Notes: generated by a model not told the origin, from the sequence alone. Numbered from the stretch's first letter, positions 49,657 through 58,966 are shown. The stretch: DNA of 64,000 nt from Brevibacterium sp. 'Marine' (GCF_012844365.1 NZ_CP051626.1:3534001-3598000); one strand, 5' to 3'. Translations and numbers: made by a program.

Positions 49657-51152
49657 TTCTGTCCTTTCGGCAGGATCATGCGGAACTGTGCACCGATGGA
49701 AACCCGGTCGAGGACGACCGTCCCTCCGTGCGCCTCGGCGATGGCGGAAATAATTGACAACCCCAGCCCGAAGCCGGCCCCGTCGGTCGACCCGCGGCAG
49801 AAACGGTCGAAGATGTCCTCGGCGATCTCGTCGGGCACGCCCTTGCCTTCGTCGCGGACCCAGATGTGCACGGATTCGGAGTCGTCGCGGGCACCGAAGA
49901 CGATCTTCTGACCGTCCTCGGTGTGCTCGACGGCATTGGACGCCAGCTGGAGAAGCGCCTGTGTCAGGCGCTGTCTGTCTCCGTGGAAACTCAGCGTTTC
50001 GGGTACCTCGAGGCCCCACTCCCGATCTCCCAGTCCTTTGGCCTTCGCCAGGGAATCGGACACGACCACATTGAGATCCACCTCGGCGAAACGCACGAAA
50101 TCAGGGCGTCGGGCACGGGCCAGCAGGAGCAGCTCTTCGACGAGGCGGCCCATCCGATCCGTCTCATCGAGCAGCATCGCCCGAGTCTCCTCGACATCGC
50201 TGACGTCCTCCGCGTTCATCGTCTCCAGATGACCGCCGAGGATGGTCAGCGGGGTGCGCAGCTCATGCCCGACATCGTCGAGGAACCGCCGCTGAGCTTC
50301 GAAAGCCGCCTCGAGACGGTCGAGCATGTCATTGAAGGTGTGCCCGAGTTCGGCAATATCGTCATGGCCCTTCGTCTTCAGGCGACTGCTGAGGTCACCG
50401 CCGGAGATCGACTGTGCGGTCCGCCTCAGCTCGGTCACCGGTGACAGCAGCCGTCGCGCCAGTAGTGAGGAGAGACCGGCGATGAGCAGGGTGGCGGCGA
50501 GCGCGACGACGACATAGATCTGCATGATCTGCACGAGGTCGGCGTGGCTGGCCGAGACGTTGTGGACGACGACGAAGGCTCCCGCCCCGTTCGTCGCGGC
50601 CGTTCCGCCAGCGACTTCGCCGACGCCCTTCGTCCGGGTCGTCGAATCGGTGGGCGCGGTCTGGGTGTCCGTGGTCGTGGCGGCTCCCGCCTCGGCGCCG
50701 GTGATGGGCAGGACGAAGCCTTCGTACTCGACGTCGCCGACGGTCAGGCGGATCTCCCCGCCTTTCTCGGCCGCACCGGCCACGGCCTTCTCGAACGCGC
50801 TCGAACTGCCGAGGAGGTCCTTCGGTTCGCCCTGATAGAGCACTCTGCCGTCGGTGAGGAAGGCGAAGAGCACCTCGTCCTCGTCCGGCCTGTTCTGGGC
50901 GAGGAAATTGCCGAGGATCTCATCGACGGAGGCGAATGGTCTGCCGGTCTGCGGATCGATTCCGTTCTCGGAGAACGTCCGCATCTCGTCGACCTCTTGG
51001 GACATCGAGGCAGTGGTCCGGCTGGAGACGTTGTTCGACTCCACGGTGTAGAGGATGAGGCCGACGATGGAGAGTGTGAGTACGGACAGCGCGGCGACGG
51101 TGATGGTCAGCCGGTTCTGAACGGTCAGCCCGACGCGACGCTCAGTCGTCAT
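49653..51152 (-). CDS. Transmembrane sensor histidine kinase
   Basis: The 499-residue kinase has TM1 at about 11-33, an extracytoplasmic sensor of about 160 residues, and TM2 near 200-220. A HAMP domain (RRLLSPVTELRRTAQSISGGDLSSRL, about 220-245) and HisKA (RRFLDDVGHELRTPLTIL, phosphoacceptor His) follow. The HATPase_c domain has N-box LLQLASNAVEHT, G1 VRDEGKGVPDE and G2 GFGLGLSIISAIAEAHGG. The sensor has a Thr/Ala-rich disordered part (about 160-195). ATG at 51152 lies inside the last codons of the upstream Asp-tail gene (11-nt overlap), so production of the two is coupled. Confidence 0.92.
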   Translation of the reverse strand: MTTERRVGLTVQNRLTITVAALSVLTLSIVGLILYTVESNNVSSRTTASMSQEVDEMRTFSENGIDPQTGRPFASVDEILGNFLAQNRPDEDEVLFAFLTDGRVLYQGEPKDLLGSSSAFEKAVAGAAEKGGEIRLTVGDVEYEGFVLPITGAEAGAATTTDTQTAPTDSTTRTKGVGEVAGGTAATNGAGAFVVVHNVSASHADLVQIMQIYVVVALAATLLIAGLSSLLARRLLSPVTELRRTAQSISGGDLSSRLKTKGHDDIAELGHTFNDMLDRLEAAFEAQRRFLDDVGHELRTPLTILGGHLETMNAEDVSDVEETRAMLLDETDRMGRLVEELLLLARARRPDFVRFAEVDLNVVVSDSLAKAKGLGDREWGLEVPETLSFHGDRQRLTQALLQLASNAVEHTEDGQKIVFGARDDSESVHIWVRDEGKGVPDEIAEDIFDRFCRGSTDGAGFGLGLSIISAIAEAHGGTVVLDRVSIGAQFRMILPKGQK

Positions 51153-51564
51153 CGTCGTCCCCGTCATCATCGTCGTCCCCGTCATCGTCGTCGTCCCCGT
51201 CGTCGCCGTCATCGTCGGCGTCGTCGTCCCCGTCATCATCGTCGTCGGGGACTTCGCGAGGCGGGTTGGGCACCGGTTCGTACGAGTGCTCGATCTCCTG
51301 CGGGTCCGCATCTCCGGACTCTCTGCCGTCCGATGTGCGGCCGTCGGTGGCGCTGCCACCGGAGTCAGCCTCGGCAGAGCTGTCGGCGTCTGGATCGGGC
51401 TTCGTCGGCTCGGAGGTCTCCGTCGGCTCGGGGGTGACTTCCACCGGGCTGAGATCCGGCGGTTCGGATTGGGCGGTATTGCGCACGATGAGGACGGTCA
51501 GCAGTGCGAGCATGATGACGAGACCAGCCACAACCCAGCCGAGGATCTTCGATCGTCCACCCAT
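51142..51564 (-). CDS. Single-pass membrane protein with poly-aspartate tail
   Basis: The protein has 140 residues from the ATG at 51564 (start uncertain; no clear ribosome binding site). After a short basic N-terminus (MGGRSK) comes one helix, ILGWVVAGLVIMLALLTVLIV. A Pro/Thr/Glu/Ser-rich extracellular stretch of about 80 residues then leads to a tail in which 28 of the last 34 residues are Asp, the rest Gly or Ala (51145-51246). By the positive-inside rule the acidic tail should be outside. It is the first gene of the kinase-regulator set, so it may serve as a Ca2+/cation-binding or surface-charge sensing partner of the kinase. No family recognised. Confidence 0.7.
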   Translation of the reverse strand: MGGRSKILGWVVAGLVIMLALLTVLIVRNTAQSEPPDLSPVEVTPEPTETSEPTKPDPDADSSAEADSGGSATDGRTSDGRESGDADPQEIEHSYEPVPNPPREVPDDDDDGDDDADDDGDDGDDDDDGDDDDDGDDDDD

Positions 51565-51693
51565 ACCGACCACATTGCCCAAGGCCTGCGGCAAAGTCGA
51601 GCCGGAGGCGATGAGAGTCTTCTTAAGCGGGATGTTCGGACGCCTGTGATACCGTAAGCGCCGACCGCCCCGACGACCCGCAGGAGCCCACCG

Positions 51694-52449
51694 ATGAGCG
51701 ACGATCGCGCGGACCGCGACGAGGCAGAGTCCGGCTCCGAGGCCGAGCCCAAGGAGAATCCGTGGGCGGCGATCAAACCGTGGCAGGGCAAGGCGGCCGG
51801 CATCGACAAACTGCTGCTGTTCATCATCATCGGCGTCCCGCTCATCTACCTCGGCCTCATGCCGCTGCGACCGTGGATGCTCGTCCATGCCCCGGTCGTC
51901 CAGGAATTCATCAACGGCGCGAAGACCTCGGTCGTCGCTGCCGCCGCCTATGCCCGGGTCGGTGAGATTCCGCTGTGGCTGGTCATCGTCGCAGGCTTCG
52001 TCGGCATGGCCAAACTCGATTGGGCGTTCTGGCTGGCAGGTCGCCGCTGGGGTGACGGTGTGCTCCGGCTCTTCGCGCAGAACGGGCGACAGCTCAAACG
52101 CATCAACCAGCTGAAGAAGATCCCGAGCTGGGCCCTGTTCCTCATGACGCTGATCGCCCGCTGCCCGGGAATCCCCGGCACGCTCGTCTACCTCGTCGCC
52201 GGGTGGACGCGGATGCGTCTGTCGCTGTTCCTCGTCGCCGACCTCCTCGGCTGCCTCCTCTTCACTCTCATCTGGACGTTCCTGGGCTATCAGCTCGGCG
52301 AAGCCGCCGTCGACATCCTCAAGGTCATCGACAAATACGCACTGTGGTTGACCTTGGCCCTCATCGTCGGCATCTTCGCCCTCAGCTTCTTCAAGGAATA
52401 CCGCAAACAGAAGAAAGCCGAAGCCGCAGGCGACACCTCCGAGGACTGA
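51694..52449 (+). CDS. DedA/VTT-domain membrane protein
   Basis: The 251-residue protein has about five hydrophobic segments. The DedA-like core contains AGFVGMAKLDWAFWLAGRRWGDGVLRLF and a later RCPGIPGTLVYLVAGWTRM, corresponding to the reentrant-loop motif with conserved Arg and Pro-Gly. DedA proteins flip phospholipids or undecaprenyl phosphate. The acidic N-terminus and basic C-terminus flank the core. AGGAGCC precedes the ATG. It diverges from the Asp-tail/kinase operon and could share its regulation; a link to a glycan-lipid system would be sensible. Confidence 0.8.
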   Translation: MSDDRADRDEAESGSEAEPKENPWAAIKPWQGKAAGIDKLLLFIIIGVPLIYLGLMPLRPWMLVHAPVVQEFINGAKTSVVAAAAYARVGEIPLWLVIVAGFVGMAKLDWAFWLAGRRWGDGVLRLFAQNGRQLKRINQLKKIPSWALFLMTLIARCPGIPGTLVYLVAGWTRMRLSLFLVADLLGCLLFTLIWTFLGYQLGEAAVDILKVIDKYALWLTLALIVGIFALSFFKEYRKQKKAEAAGDTSED

Positions 52450-52483
52450 CCATTCGCACCCGACCGGAAGCCGCCATCCTCAA

Positions 52484-52513
52484 GAGACTCTCGGACCAGT
52501 ATCTGAGAGTCTC
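52484..52513 (+). terminator. Inverted repeat after the DedA gene
   Basis: GAGACTCTC (52484-52492) and GAGAGTCTC (52505-52513) form a 9-bp stem with a 12-nt loop, 35 nt after the stop codon. No T-run follows. Confidence 0.5.
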
Positions 52514-52620
52514 GGCCAAAGATTTCTTCGCTGCCGGGCGGGCGTTCCGGGGATTCTGTTTGAACGGTGTTCACGCCGCTTGCGAGATCCTTAGGACGCT
52601 CTTCGTCTGAGCAACGAAAT

Positions 52621-52654
52621 CCGAGGGGGAACATCGAGTGATGTTCCCCCTCGG
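52621..52654. terminator. 15-bp perfect hairpin between converging genes
   Basis: CCGAGGGGGAACATC (52621-52635) and GATGTTCCCCCTCGG (52640-52654) pair perfectly around GAGT. On the minus strand ATTTCG follows. It probably ends transcription of the small secreted protein gene and of the DedA gene. Confidence 0.75.
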
Positions 52655-52732
52655 CGATTGCTTGACGGCTAGGTGCTCGAACACGCGAACTTCTAGCTGG
52701 ATGCGGTTAGCCGCCAGCGTCCATGCTTGCCC

Positions 52733-53020
52733 TCAACTCTTGTAATAATCCACGCTTCCAAACCAGCGCTTGTCCTTCGGCGCCTGAGGCATGCTTTCGC
52801 ACTCGCCTATGACAGGCCGGAGACCGGCCAAACGCGCTTCCTTCGCAATTTTGTTCACTTCTTTGTTGCACTCTGCGAACGTCGTTGCCGATACAAAAAC
52901 GGAGTTGTCCAGGTATTGATGTGAGACCTTCGCCTGGGCAGCCGTTGCCGTCACCAAACCTGCACCGAACATAACCGATACTGCCAGACCAGTGGCGGCG
53001 GCTCTTTGTCTGAGTTTCAT
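52733..53020 (-). CDS. Small secreted protein of unknown function
   Basis: The 95-residue precursor has a clear Sec signal (MKLRQR, then a hydrophobic stretch and cleavage after AQA at residue 30). The mature part has about 65 residues with two cysteines (AECNKE and GECES), which could form one disulfide, and ends KDKRWFGSVDYYKS. I do not recognise a family. The surrounding DNA has clearly lower GC than the rest of the window, so this may be acquired or an ORFan. It stands alone between two long gaps with its own terminator. Confidence 0.65.
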   Translation of the reverse strand: MKLRQRAAATGLAVSVMFGAGLVTATAAQAKVSHQYLDNSVFVSATTFAECNKEVNKIAKEARLAGLRPVIGECESMPQAPKDKRWFGSVDYYKS

Positions 53021-53325
53021 GTCGCTCCTCTACTTGACGTGGCGTGTTCTGATTGAATCGTAGTCAGGAGGCATGCAACGAGAGTCGATGCGCTGTTCCA
53101 GCTCTGCCACATTCCGGGTTCTTCATGATCGAGGGTGCCGGCCTCTAAATAGGCATGTGTCCATTGGGAATAGCCCTTTGACATTCGATATCTCAGCCAG
53201 AAAAACTCTGCCGAACGAGCTCCACTCGGAAGATGTGATCTGGCGCGGCGGGTGCTGAGCTGCGACGAGCTTGGGAAGGCACTGCGTCGAGTCGCTTCGC
53301 TCGGATCCCGGTCAGGTGTCTCGCA
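53021..53325. other. 305-bp lower-GC gap
   Basis: About 50% GC (29 of 60 bases in 53161-53220) against roughly 65% elsewhere. It should contain the promoter of the secreted protein gene at its left end. Short open frames on the plus strand show no domain or ribosome binding site. I see no terminator or repeat. Confidence 0.5.
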
Positions 53326-54186
53326 TCAGGCTCCGAAGGACAGGAAAGTCTCGCGCATGCGCTGCGGGTCCGCCTTCTGGCCGCTGAAGAGCTCGAACGC
53401 GTCGATGGCCTGATTGACCGCCATTCCCGATCCGTCGAGCGTGCGGCACCCCTTGGCCCTGGCTTCAGCAAGCAGTTGTGTCTCGAGCGGGAAGTACACG
53501 ACGTCGGCCACCCAGGTCTCCGACCCGAACACCGAGGTGTCGACCGGGGTTCCCGGATACGCCTTCATTCCCACCGGGGTGGCGTTGACGATCCCCTGCG
53601 CCGAGGCGGCCGCCCCTTCCAGCTCATCGAGCCCGATCGCTCGCGCCCGAGTTCCGACCGATGACGTTTCGACGATGTCCGCGGCGAGTCCTTCGGCTCG
53701 CTGCACATCGGTGTCGGCGATGATGAGGTCGCCGATTCCGAGTTCGGCGAGGGCGAACCCGACCGCACGGCCGGCACCGCCCGCACCGATCTGCACGACC
53801 GCCTCGGTGGCGGCACCGTCCAGTCCGGCACGGAATCCGGCGGCGAAACCGGTGACGTCGGTGTTGTATCCCGTCGTCCGACCGGCATCGTCGATGACGA
53901 CTGTGTTGACCGAGTTGATGCGCGCGGCCACGGGTTCGACCTCATCGAGAAGGCCGATGACCTGCTGCTTGAACGGGTGGGTGATGTTGAGCCCGTCGAA
54001 ACCGAGGCGAATCGCTGCGGTGAGCAGCTCCGTCAGTGTCGCCTCGGCGAGGTGGGGGCTGCTGATGTCGATGGTGCGGTAGATCGTGGGGATGGAGTGC
54101 GCGGCACCTTCGTTCTCGTGCATCCGCGGGGTGCGGGATGCGGAGATGCCGTCGCCGATGAGGCCGAGGAGGAGGGATGAGGTCAT
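53326..54186 (-). CDS. qsuD: Quinate/shikimate dehydrogenase, catabolic type
   Basis: The 286-residue AroE-fold enzyme oxidises shikimate (and probably quinate). It has [15 protein letters not shown] at the substrate site, [12 protein letters not shown] with the catalytic Lys, and the nucleotide motif [13 protein letters not shown]. The next strand ends IADTD, with an acidic residue where NADP-dependent biosynthetic AroE has Asn-Arg; this favours NAD and a catabolic role as in C. glutamicum QsuD. Stop region [17 protein letters not shown] is typical. Its start overlaps the dehydroquinase stop by 4 nt. Confidence 0.87.
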   Translation of the reverse strand: MTSSLLLGLIGDGISASRTPRMHENEGAAHSIPTIYRTIDISSPHLAEATLTELLTAAIRLGFDGLNITHPFKQQVIGLLDEVEPVAARINSVNTVVIDDAGRTTGYNTDVTGFAAGFRAGLDGAATEAVVQIGAGGAGRAVGFALAELGIGDLIIADTDVQRAEGLAADIVETSSVGTRARAIGLDELEGAAASAQGIVNATPVGMKAYPGTPVDTSVFGSETWVADVVYFPLETQLLAEARAKGCRTLDGSGMAVNQAIDAFELFSGQKADPQRMRETFLSFGA

Positions 54187-54680
54187 AGTCTCGCTTTCGC
54201 ATTCGTGAGGAGGTCGATGAGGATCTCGACCGCGTGGACGTAGCCTTGTGCACCGGCTCCGGCGATGACGGCCGCAGCCACGGGTGAGAGGTAGGAGTGG
54301 TGGCGCACGGCCTCCCGCGCATGCGGGTTGCTCAGGTGCACTTCGATGATCGGGTGGTCGTAGGATTTCAGCGCATCGTGCAGGGCCAGGGAGGTGTGCG
54401 TGTACGCGCCGGCGTTGATGATCGCACCGACAGTGGAGTGCCGGGCGTCGTGGACGGCATCGATGAGCCCGCCCTCATGGTTGCTCTGGATGCAGCGGAC
54501 GCCCAGCCCCGCCTCGGCGGCGGTGTCGGCACACATGGCCTCGATATCGGCCAGCGTGGTGCGGCCGTAGATCTCCGGTTCGCGTTCCCCGAGCAGGTTG
54601 AGGTTGGGTCCGTTGAGGACGAGGATTTCGGGCCGGGGAGTCATTGGGCCAGGTGCAGCTTCGGCAGTGGTTGCGGGCAT
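54183..54680 (-). CDS. aroQ: 3-Dehydroquinate dehydratase, type II
   Basis: The 165-residue enzyme interconverts 3-dehydroquinate and 3-dehydroshikimate. Signature segments are [20 protein letters not shown] with the catalytic Tyr, [30 protein letters not shown] and [17 protein letters not shown] with the catalytic His. ATG at 54680 gives a 15-residue leader; ATG at 54644 is also possible. In this operon it probably works in quinate breakdown (QsuC role). It lies 2 nt after the IclR regulator gene. Confidence 0.93.
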   Translation of the reverse strand: MPATTAEAAPGPMTPRPEILVLNGPNLNLLGEREPEIYGRTTLADIEAMCADTAAEAGLGVRCIQSNHEGGLIDAVHDARHSTVGAIINAGAYTHTSLALHDALKSYDHPIIEVHLSNPHAREAVRHHSYLSPVAAAVIAGAGAQGYVHAVEILIDLLTNAKARL

Positions 54681-54682
54681 GG

Positions 54683-55432
54683 TCACCTCGGGAATCGGGC
54701 GGCGATCAAGGCCGCGGTTTCGTTCAGTCGAGGGACGAATTCGATGAGCTCGTCGAGGCTGCGGCGAAAGACCGGAGCGGCCAGCGCGAGCGAGGCCAGC
54801 AGGGTGCCGTCGAGGTCGAAGACGGGTACGGCCAGGGCATTCATGCCGATGTCGTTCTCTTCGGACTGTCCCGCCCACCCGTCGGTGCGGATCTGTTCGA
54901 GACGTGTGCGCATCTGTGCCGGGTCGGTGATCGAGTTCGGAGTACGGGCGACGAGGTCGAGAGCGTCGACGGTGGCATCGACCTGCGGATCATGGGCGAG
55001 CAGAGCCTGGCCGATCGCGGAGGTGTGCAACGGTGATTCGTCCCCCGGGTCGGTGGTCGTGCGGAACTGCGGGCCGTCGACGGTGAGCACGGTGAGAGCG
55101 GCATTGCCGCGCCGGATGGCGAGGATGCTCGATTCGCCGGTGGAGGCCGTCAGCTCCTGGAGCAGGTCCCTCGTCGCTCCGGACAGCCCTTGCCGGTGCG
55201 CGACCTTCTGGGCCAAGCGGAAGACCTCCATCCCGAGGGTGTAGATCTTCGTACGCGCATCGAAGCTGGCATACCCGGATTCGACGAGCCCGCCGAGGAG
55301 GCGGTAGGCGGTCGAGAAGGGGTAGCCAGTCGTCTCGGCGGCCTGGGCGGCGCTGATCCCCTCGGGCGATTCACCGAGGAGTTCGAGCATCTCGAAGGTC
55401 TTCGTCACCGAGTTCGAGCCCTTGGGCGGCAT
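54683..55432 (-). CDS. IclR-family regulator of quinate/shikimate genes
   Basis: The 249-residue protein has an N-terminal winged helix (about 8-65: [47 protein letters not shown], given in parts) and an IclR effector domain (about 75-245, ending [22 protein letters not shown]). IclR proteins often control aromatic-acid catabolism. The gene heads aroQ-qsuD and diverges from the transporter/dehydratase pair, with a perfect 23-bp inverted repeat in the gap. C. glutamicum uses a LysR protein (QsuR) for the same job. Confidence 0.88.
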   Translation of the reverse strand: MPPKGSNSVTKTFEMLELLGESPEGISAAQAAETTGYPFSTAYRLLGGLVESGYASFDARTKIYTLGMEVFRLAQKVAHRQGLSGATRDLLQELTASTGESSILAIRRGNAALTVLTVDGPQFRTTTDPGDESPLHTSAIGQALLAHDPQVDATVDALDLVARTPNSITDPAQMRTRLEQIRTDGWAGQSEENDIGMNALAVPVFDLDGTLLASLALAAPVFRRSLDELIEFVPRLNETAALIAARFPR

Positions 55433-55577
55433 GCTTCGCCTCCTTGCGCTGCTGTGGCTGTTCGATGGTGTCGGGGCAGTGTATGCGGGCGGTTCGTGAG
55501 TCCGGAAAGCAGAATTCCCGAGTTCCACGTTGACAGGCTATGTCATCTCAATCACACTGTAAACCACAATGTAACAA

Positions 55578-55600
55578 GTATTGCCACACTATGGCAATAC
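55578..55600. promoter_or_regulatory. Palindromic operator in the IclR-transporter gap
   Basis: GTATTGCCA-CACTA-TGGCAATAC has perfect 9-bp arms. It is 75 nt upstream of the transporter start and 146 nt from the IclR start. CACTGTAA and CAATGTAA nearby (55553-55575) form a second, weaker direct repeat. The likely ligand-controlled IclR site. Confidence 0.65.
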
Positions 55601-55674
55601 CGTGCCGGTCCGATGAACGCTCGACAGCGCCGAGACTGCCGCCATGTCCCTGAGAGTCAGAAATGCGAGGAAGC

Positions 55675-57000
55675 ATGAGCAACGCGATCGAGGAAGCTCG
55701 CCCCACGAAGAAGACACCGCTGCGCGCGGCCTTGTCGAGTTGGACGGGCTCCGCTTTGGAGTACTACGACTTCGCGGTCTATGGAACCGCTGCGGCGCTG
55801 GTGCTCAATACCTTGTTCTTCCCCGAGACCACCGCACCGGGAATCGCCATCCTCTTGGCGATGGGCACAGTCGGAGTCGCCTATGTCGTGCGCCCGCTGG
55901 GCGCACTCATCATGGGACCGCTCGGTGACCGCTTCGGTCGAAAATTCGTCCTCATGCTCACTCTGTTCATGATGGGCGTCTCGACCTTCCTCGTCGGCTG
56001 CCTACCGACCTATGAACAGGTCGGCATGCTGGCCCCGATCCTCCTCGTGCTCTGCCGCATCGTCCAGGGCCTGTCCGCTTCTGGCGAGCAGGCGAGCGCA
56101 ATCTCCGTCTCCCTTGAACATTCGGCCGAGAAGAAACGATCGTGGACGACAAGCTGGACCCTGCACGGCACTCAGGCCGGGACTCTGCTGGCCACCGCAG
56201 TGTTCATCCCCTTCACGGCCTTCCTGCCCGACGAAGCACTGTTCAGCTGGGGTTGGCGCGTACCGTTCTGGCTGTCGGCGCTCGTCGTGCTCACCGCCTG
56301 GCTCATCCGTCGTGGCCTCGAGGAGCCGCCGGCGTTCAAGGAGGCACGCGCCGACAACCCACCTCTCATGCAGGTCTTCCGGTGGCACAAGGCCGCGGTC
56401 GTCCGCGTGGCCGTATGCGCCATGGTCAACACCGTGAATATGGTCTTCACCGTCTGGTCGCTGTCGTTCGCCACGTCGATCGTCGGACTCGAGCGTTCGA
56501 CCATGCTGCTCGTCTCGGTCATCGCCAACGGTGTCGCTCTGTTCGCGATCCCGGCCGCCGCGCTGCTCTCCGACCGGTTCGGCCGGAAGCCGGTCTTCAT
56601 CACCGGGGCCGTCGGGTCGGGCCTGATGATGTTCCCGTACCTGGGTGCGGTTTCGGCCGGGAACTGGCCGCTCATCTTCGTCTTCGGCGCCATCATGTCC
56701 GGCTGTGCGTACTCGCTGGCCAATTCCATCTGGCCCTCGTTCTATGCCGAAATGTTCCCGACGACGGCACGAGTGACAGGTCTGGCACTGGGCACACAGG
56801 TCGGATTCGCGGTCTCCGGCGGTCTGGCTCCGGTCCTCGCGTCCGCTGTCGCCGGCGCCGGAGGAGAGAATTGGGTCTCGGTCGCCGCGTTCACCGCGGG
56901 CGTCTGCATCGTCGTCGGCCTGGTCGCCATGACGGCGAAGGAGACGAAGGGACTGAGCCTGGAAGAGATCGATGTCATCCACGAGGAAAGGTCACGATGA
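55675..57000 (+). CDS. MHS-family MFS transporter, probably quinate/shikimate
   Basis: The 441-residue transporter has 12 membrane helices of the metabolite:H+ symporter group (ShiA, KgtP and similar). The start is SSWTGSALEYYDFAVYGTAAAL, the classic MHS helix 1 motif. RPLGALIMGPLGDRFGRKFVL follows, then RIVQGLSASGEQASAISVSLEH. ATG at 55675 follows GAGGAAG; a longer frame from 55663 lacks a signal. Context with dehydroquinase, shikimate dehydrogenase and DHS dehydratase points to quinate or shikimate uptake. Its stop overlaps the next start (ATGA). Confidence 0.87.
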   Translation: MSNAIEEARPTKKTPLRAALSSWTGSALEYYDFAVYGTAAALVLNTLFFPETTAPGIAILLAMGTVGVAYVVRPLGALIMGPLGDRFGRKFVLMLTLFMMGVSTFLVGCLPTYEQVGMLAPILLVLCRIVQGLSASGEQASAISVSLEHSAEKKRSWTTSWTLHGTQAGTLLATAVFIPFTAFLPDEALFSWGWRVPFWLSALVVLTAWLIRRGLEEPPAFKEARADNPPLMQVFRWHKAAVVRVAVCAMVNTVNMVFTVWSLSFATSIVGLERSTMLLVSVIANGVALFAIPAAALLSDRFGRKPVFITGAVGSGLMMFPYLGAVSAGNWPLIFVFGAIMSGCAYSLANSIWPSFYAEMFPTTARVTGLALGTQVGFAVSGGLAPVLASAVAGAGGENWVSVAAFTAGVCIVVGLVAMTAKETKGLSLEEIDVIHEERSR

Positions 57001-58916
57001 GAACTTCGATTGCCACGGTGTGCCTGTCGGGCACGCTCGAGGAGAAGCTGCAGGCTGCCGCGACGGCAGGATTCGATGGAGTCGAGATCTTCGAACAGGA
57101 TCTCATCGTCTCCCCCAACTCCCCCGAAGCGACCGCCGCACTGGCCGCAGAGCTCGGACTGAGTCTTGACCTCTATCAGCCCTTCCGCGATTTCGAAGGG
57201 GTCGATGAGGAGCAGTTCGCCGCCAACCTGGCCCGTGCCGAGGCGAAGTTCCAGCTGATGAAGCGGCTCGGCATGACCACGATGCTGCTCTGCTCGAACG
57301 TCGCCACCGCAACCGTCGACGATGATGACGTCGTCGTCGATCAGCTGCGCCGCCTCGGCGATCTGGCCGAGGGATACGACATCGACGTCGCCTATGAGGC
57401 GCTGGCCTGGGGTCGGTTCGTCTCCGAATATGATCGCGCCTGGGATCTCGTCAAGGCCGCCGATCATCCGCGCATCGGCACCTGCCTCGACAGCTTCCAC
57501 ATCCTCTCCCGTGGCACGGACCTGTCACGCATCGCCGAGATCCCGGGCGAGAAGATCTTCTTCCTCCAGCTCGCCGACGCTCCGTCCCTGTCGATGGACG
57601 TGCTCAGCTGGTCCCGTCACCACCGAGTCTTCCCCGGCGAAGGCTCGTGGGATCTCACCGACTTCCTCGCTCGCGTCGCCGGTACCGGTTATGCCGGACC
57701 GGTGTCGCTCGAGGTCTTCAACGATTCCTTCCGGCAGGCCGACACTCAGCGCACCGCTGTCGACGGACTGCGTTCTCTGCGATGGCTCGAAGCCAATGTG
57801 TCGGCCGTCGGCACGGACGGCGCTCATGTGGGGCTCGACCTGCAGCCGCTGCCGCAGGTCGCGGAGCCGCGAGGCATCGACTACGTCGAACTGAACACCG
57901 ATGACCTGGGCGCGCTCACCCGGTTGATCCACCAGCTCGGCTTCCGGTTCGTCGGCTTCCACCGCACGAAACCACATGTGCAGCTGTGGCAACGCGGTCA
58001 GGCTCGAATCGTCGTCACTGAGCCCGCCGGCCCGTGCGACGAATTCACCACCGTGACCAACGAAACCACCGACCCGGCTGAAGAAGCCGCCGCCTTGGCA
58101 GCAGACTCCACCGGGTCCGGAACATTTCTGCGCGGCATCGGCTTCGCCGTCGACAATGCCGACGCCGCAATGGAACGTGCGCTCTTGCTCTCGGCCACGG
58201 AAGTCCCCCGCGATCAGGCACACGACGAAGAGGTGCTGCGTGGGGTCTTCGCACCCGACGGATCAGAGGTCTTCTTCGGTGATGGCGATGGTGAGGATCC
58301 GCAGTGGACCGACGAGTTCGGCACCGTCCCGGACGACCGGCAGTCGGCGATCGACCACATCAACCTCGCTCAGCCTGCTCACCACTACGACGAAGCAGTG
58401 CTCTTCTACACCTCCCTCCTCGCTCTGACCGCACTGCCGTCCCAGGACGTGCCGAGCCCCTCCGGTCTTGTGCGCTCCCAAGTGATGTCGAGCGCCGATG
58501 GGGCAGTGAGGATGCCGCTCAACGTCTCCCCCGACCACAGTCCCAACGCGTTGGGCCGAGGTGTTGGCTCAACCGCAGAGACCTACCCCGAGCATGTGGC
58601 CATCGCCTGCGACGACATCTTCACTGCCGCGATGACCGCGGTCGCGCGAGGCCTGAAGTTCTTGGAAGTGCCGCAGAACTACTATGAAGACCTTGCCGCA
58701 CGCTTCGACCTCGCACCGGAGCTGCTGGATCGGCTCAGCGAGCACAATATCCTCTACGACCGTGACGACGAGGGCGAGTTCCTCCATTTCTATACGTCGA
58801 CGATCGGCTCGGTCTTCTTCGAGATGGTCGAACGCCGTACCGGCTATCGCGGCTTCGGCGCTCCGAACGCGCCGGTGCGGCTGGCCGCTCAACACCGGCG
58901 CAATACGGAGAGTTGA
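56997..58916 (+). CDS. qsuB: 3-Dehydroshikimate dehydratase, QsuB/QuiC-type two-domain enzyme
   Basis: The 639-residue enzyme converts 3-dehydroshikimate to protocatechuate. Residues 1-265 form a TIM-barrel with metal ligands in the expected places: E134 (YEALAWG), D165 (CLDSFH), Q191 (FLQLADAP) and E239 (SLEVFND). These numbers equal those I recall for Pseudomonas QuiC1. Residues 290-639 form a double VOC domain like 4-hydroxyphenylpyruvate dioxygenase, with a second-half His-His-Glu set (IDHINLA, PEHVAIA, FFEMVER). The role of that half is unclear. Protocatechuate would enter the beta-ketoadipate pathway encoded elsewhere. Confidence 0.9.
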   Translation: MRTSIATVCLSGTLEEKLQAAATAGFDGVEIFEQDLIVSPNSPEATAALAAELGLSLDLYQPFRDFEGVDEEQFAANLARAEAKFQLMKRLGMTTMLLCSNVATATVDDDDVVVDQLRRLGDLAEGYDIDVAYEALAWGRFVSEYDRAWDLVKAADHPRIGTCLDSFHILSRGTDLSRIAEIPGEKIFFLQLADAPSLSMDVLSWSRHHRVFPGEGSWDLTDFLARVAGTGYAGPVSLEVFNDSFRQADTQRTAVDGLRSLRWLEANVSAVGTDGAHVGLDLQPLPQVAEPRGIDYVELNTDDLGALTRLIHQLGFRFVGFHRTKPHVQLWQRGQARIVVTEPAGPCDEFTTVTNETTDPAEEAAALAADSTGSGTFLRGIGFAVDNADAAMERALLLSATEVPRDQAHDEEVLRGVFAPDGSEVFFGDGDGEDPQWTDEFGTVPDDRQSAIDHINLAQPAHHYDEAVLFYTSLLALTALPSQDVPSPSGLVRSQVMSSADGAVRMPLNVSPDHSPNALGRGVGSTAETYPEHVAIACDDIFTAAMTAVARGLKFLEVPQNYYEDLAARFDLAPELLDRLSEHNILYDRDDEGEFLHFYTSTIGSVFFEMVERRTGYRGFGAPNAPVRLAAQHRRNTES

Positions 58917-58966
58917 AGTGCCGAGTCCCCACAGGCGATCCCCGGTCAGCGCGGAGCAGGAGCCGC

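Noticed and set aside
53073-53258. A 61-codon plus-strand frame in the lower-GC gap
   Set aside because: It has no ribosome binding site, no domain and no supporting context; lower GC gives short frames by chance.
56997-58916. A 4-hydroxyphenylpyruvate dioxygenase
   Set aside because: The C-terminal half resembles it, but the N-terminal TIM barrel with E134, D165, Q191 and E239 and the operon identify a dehydroshikimate dehydratase.
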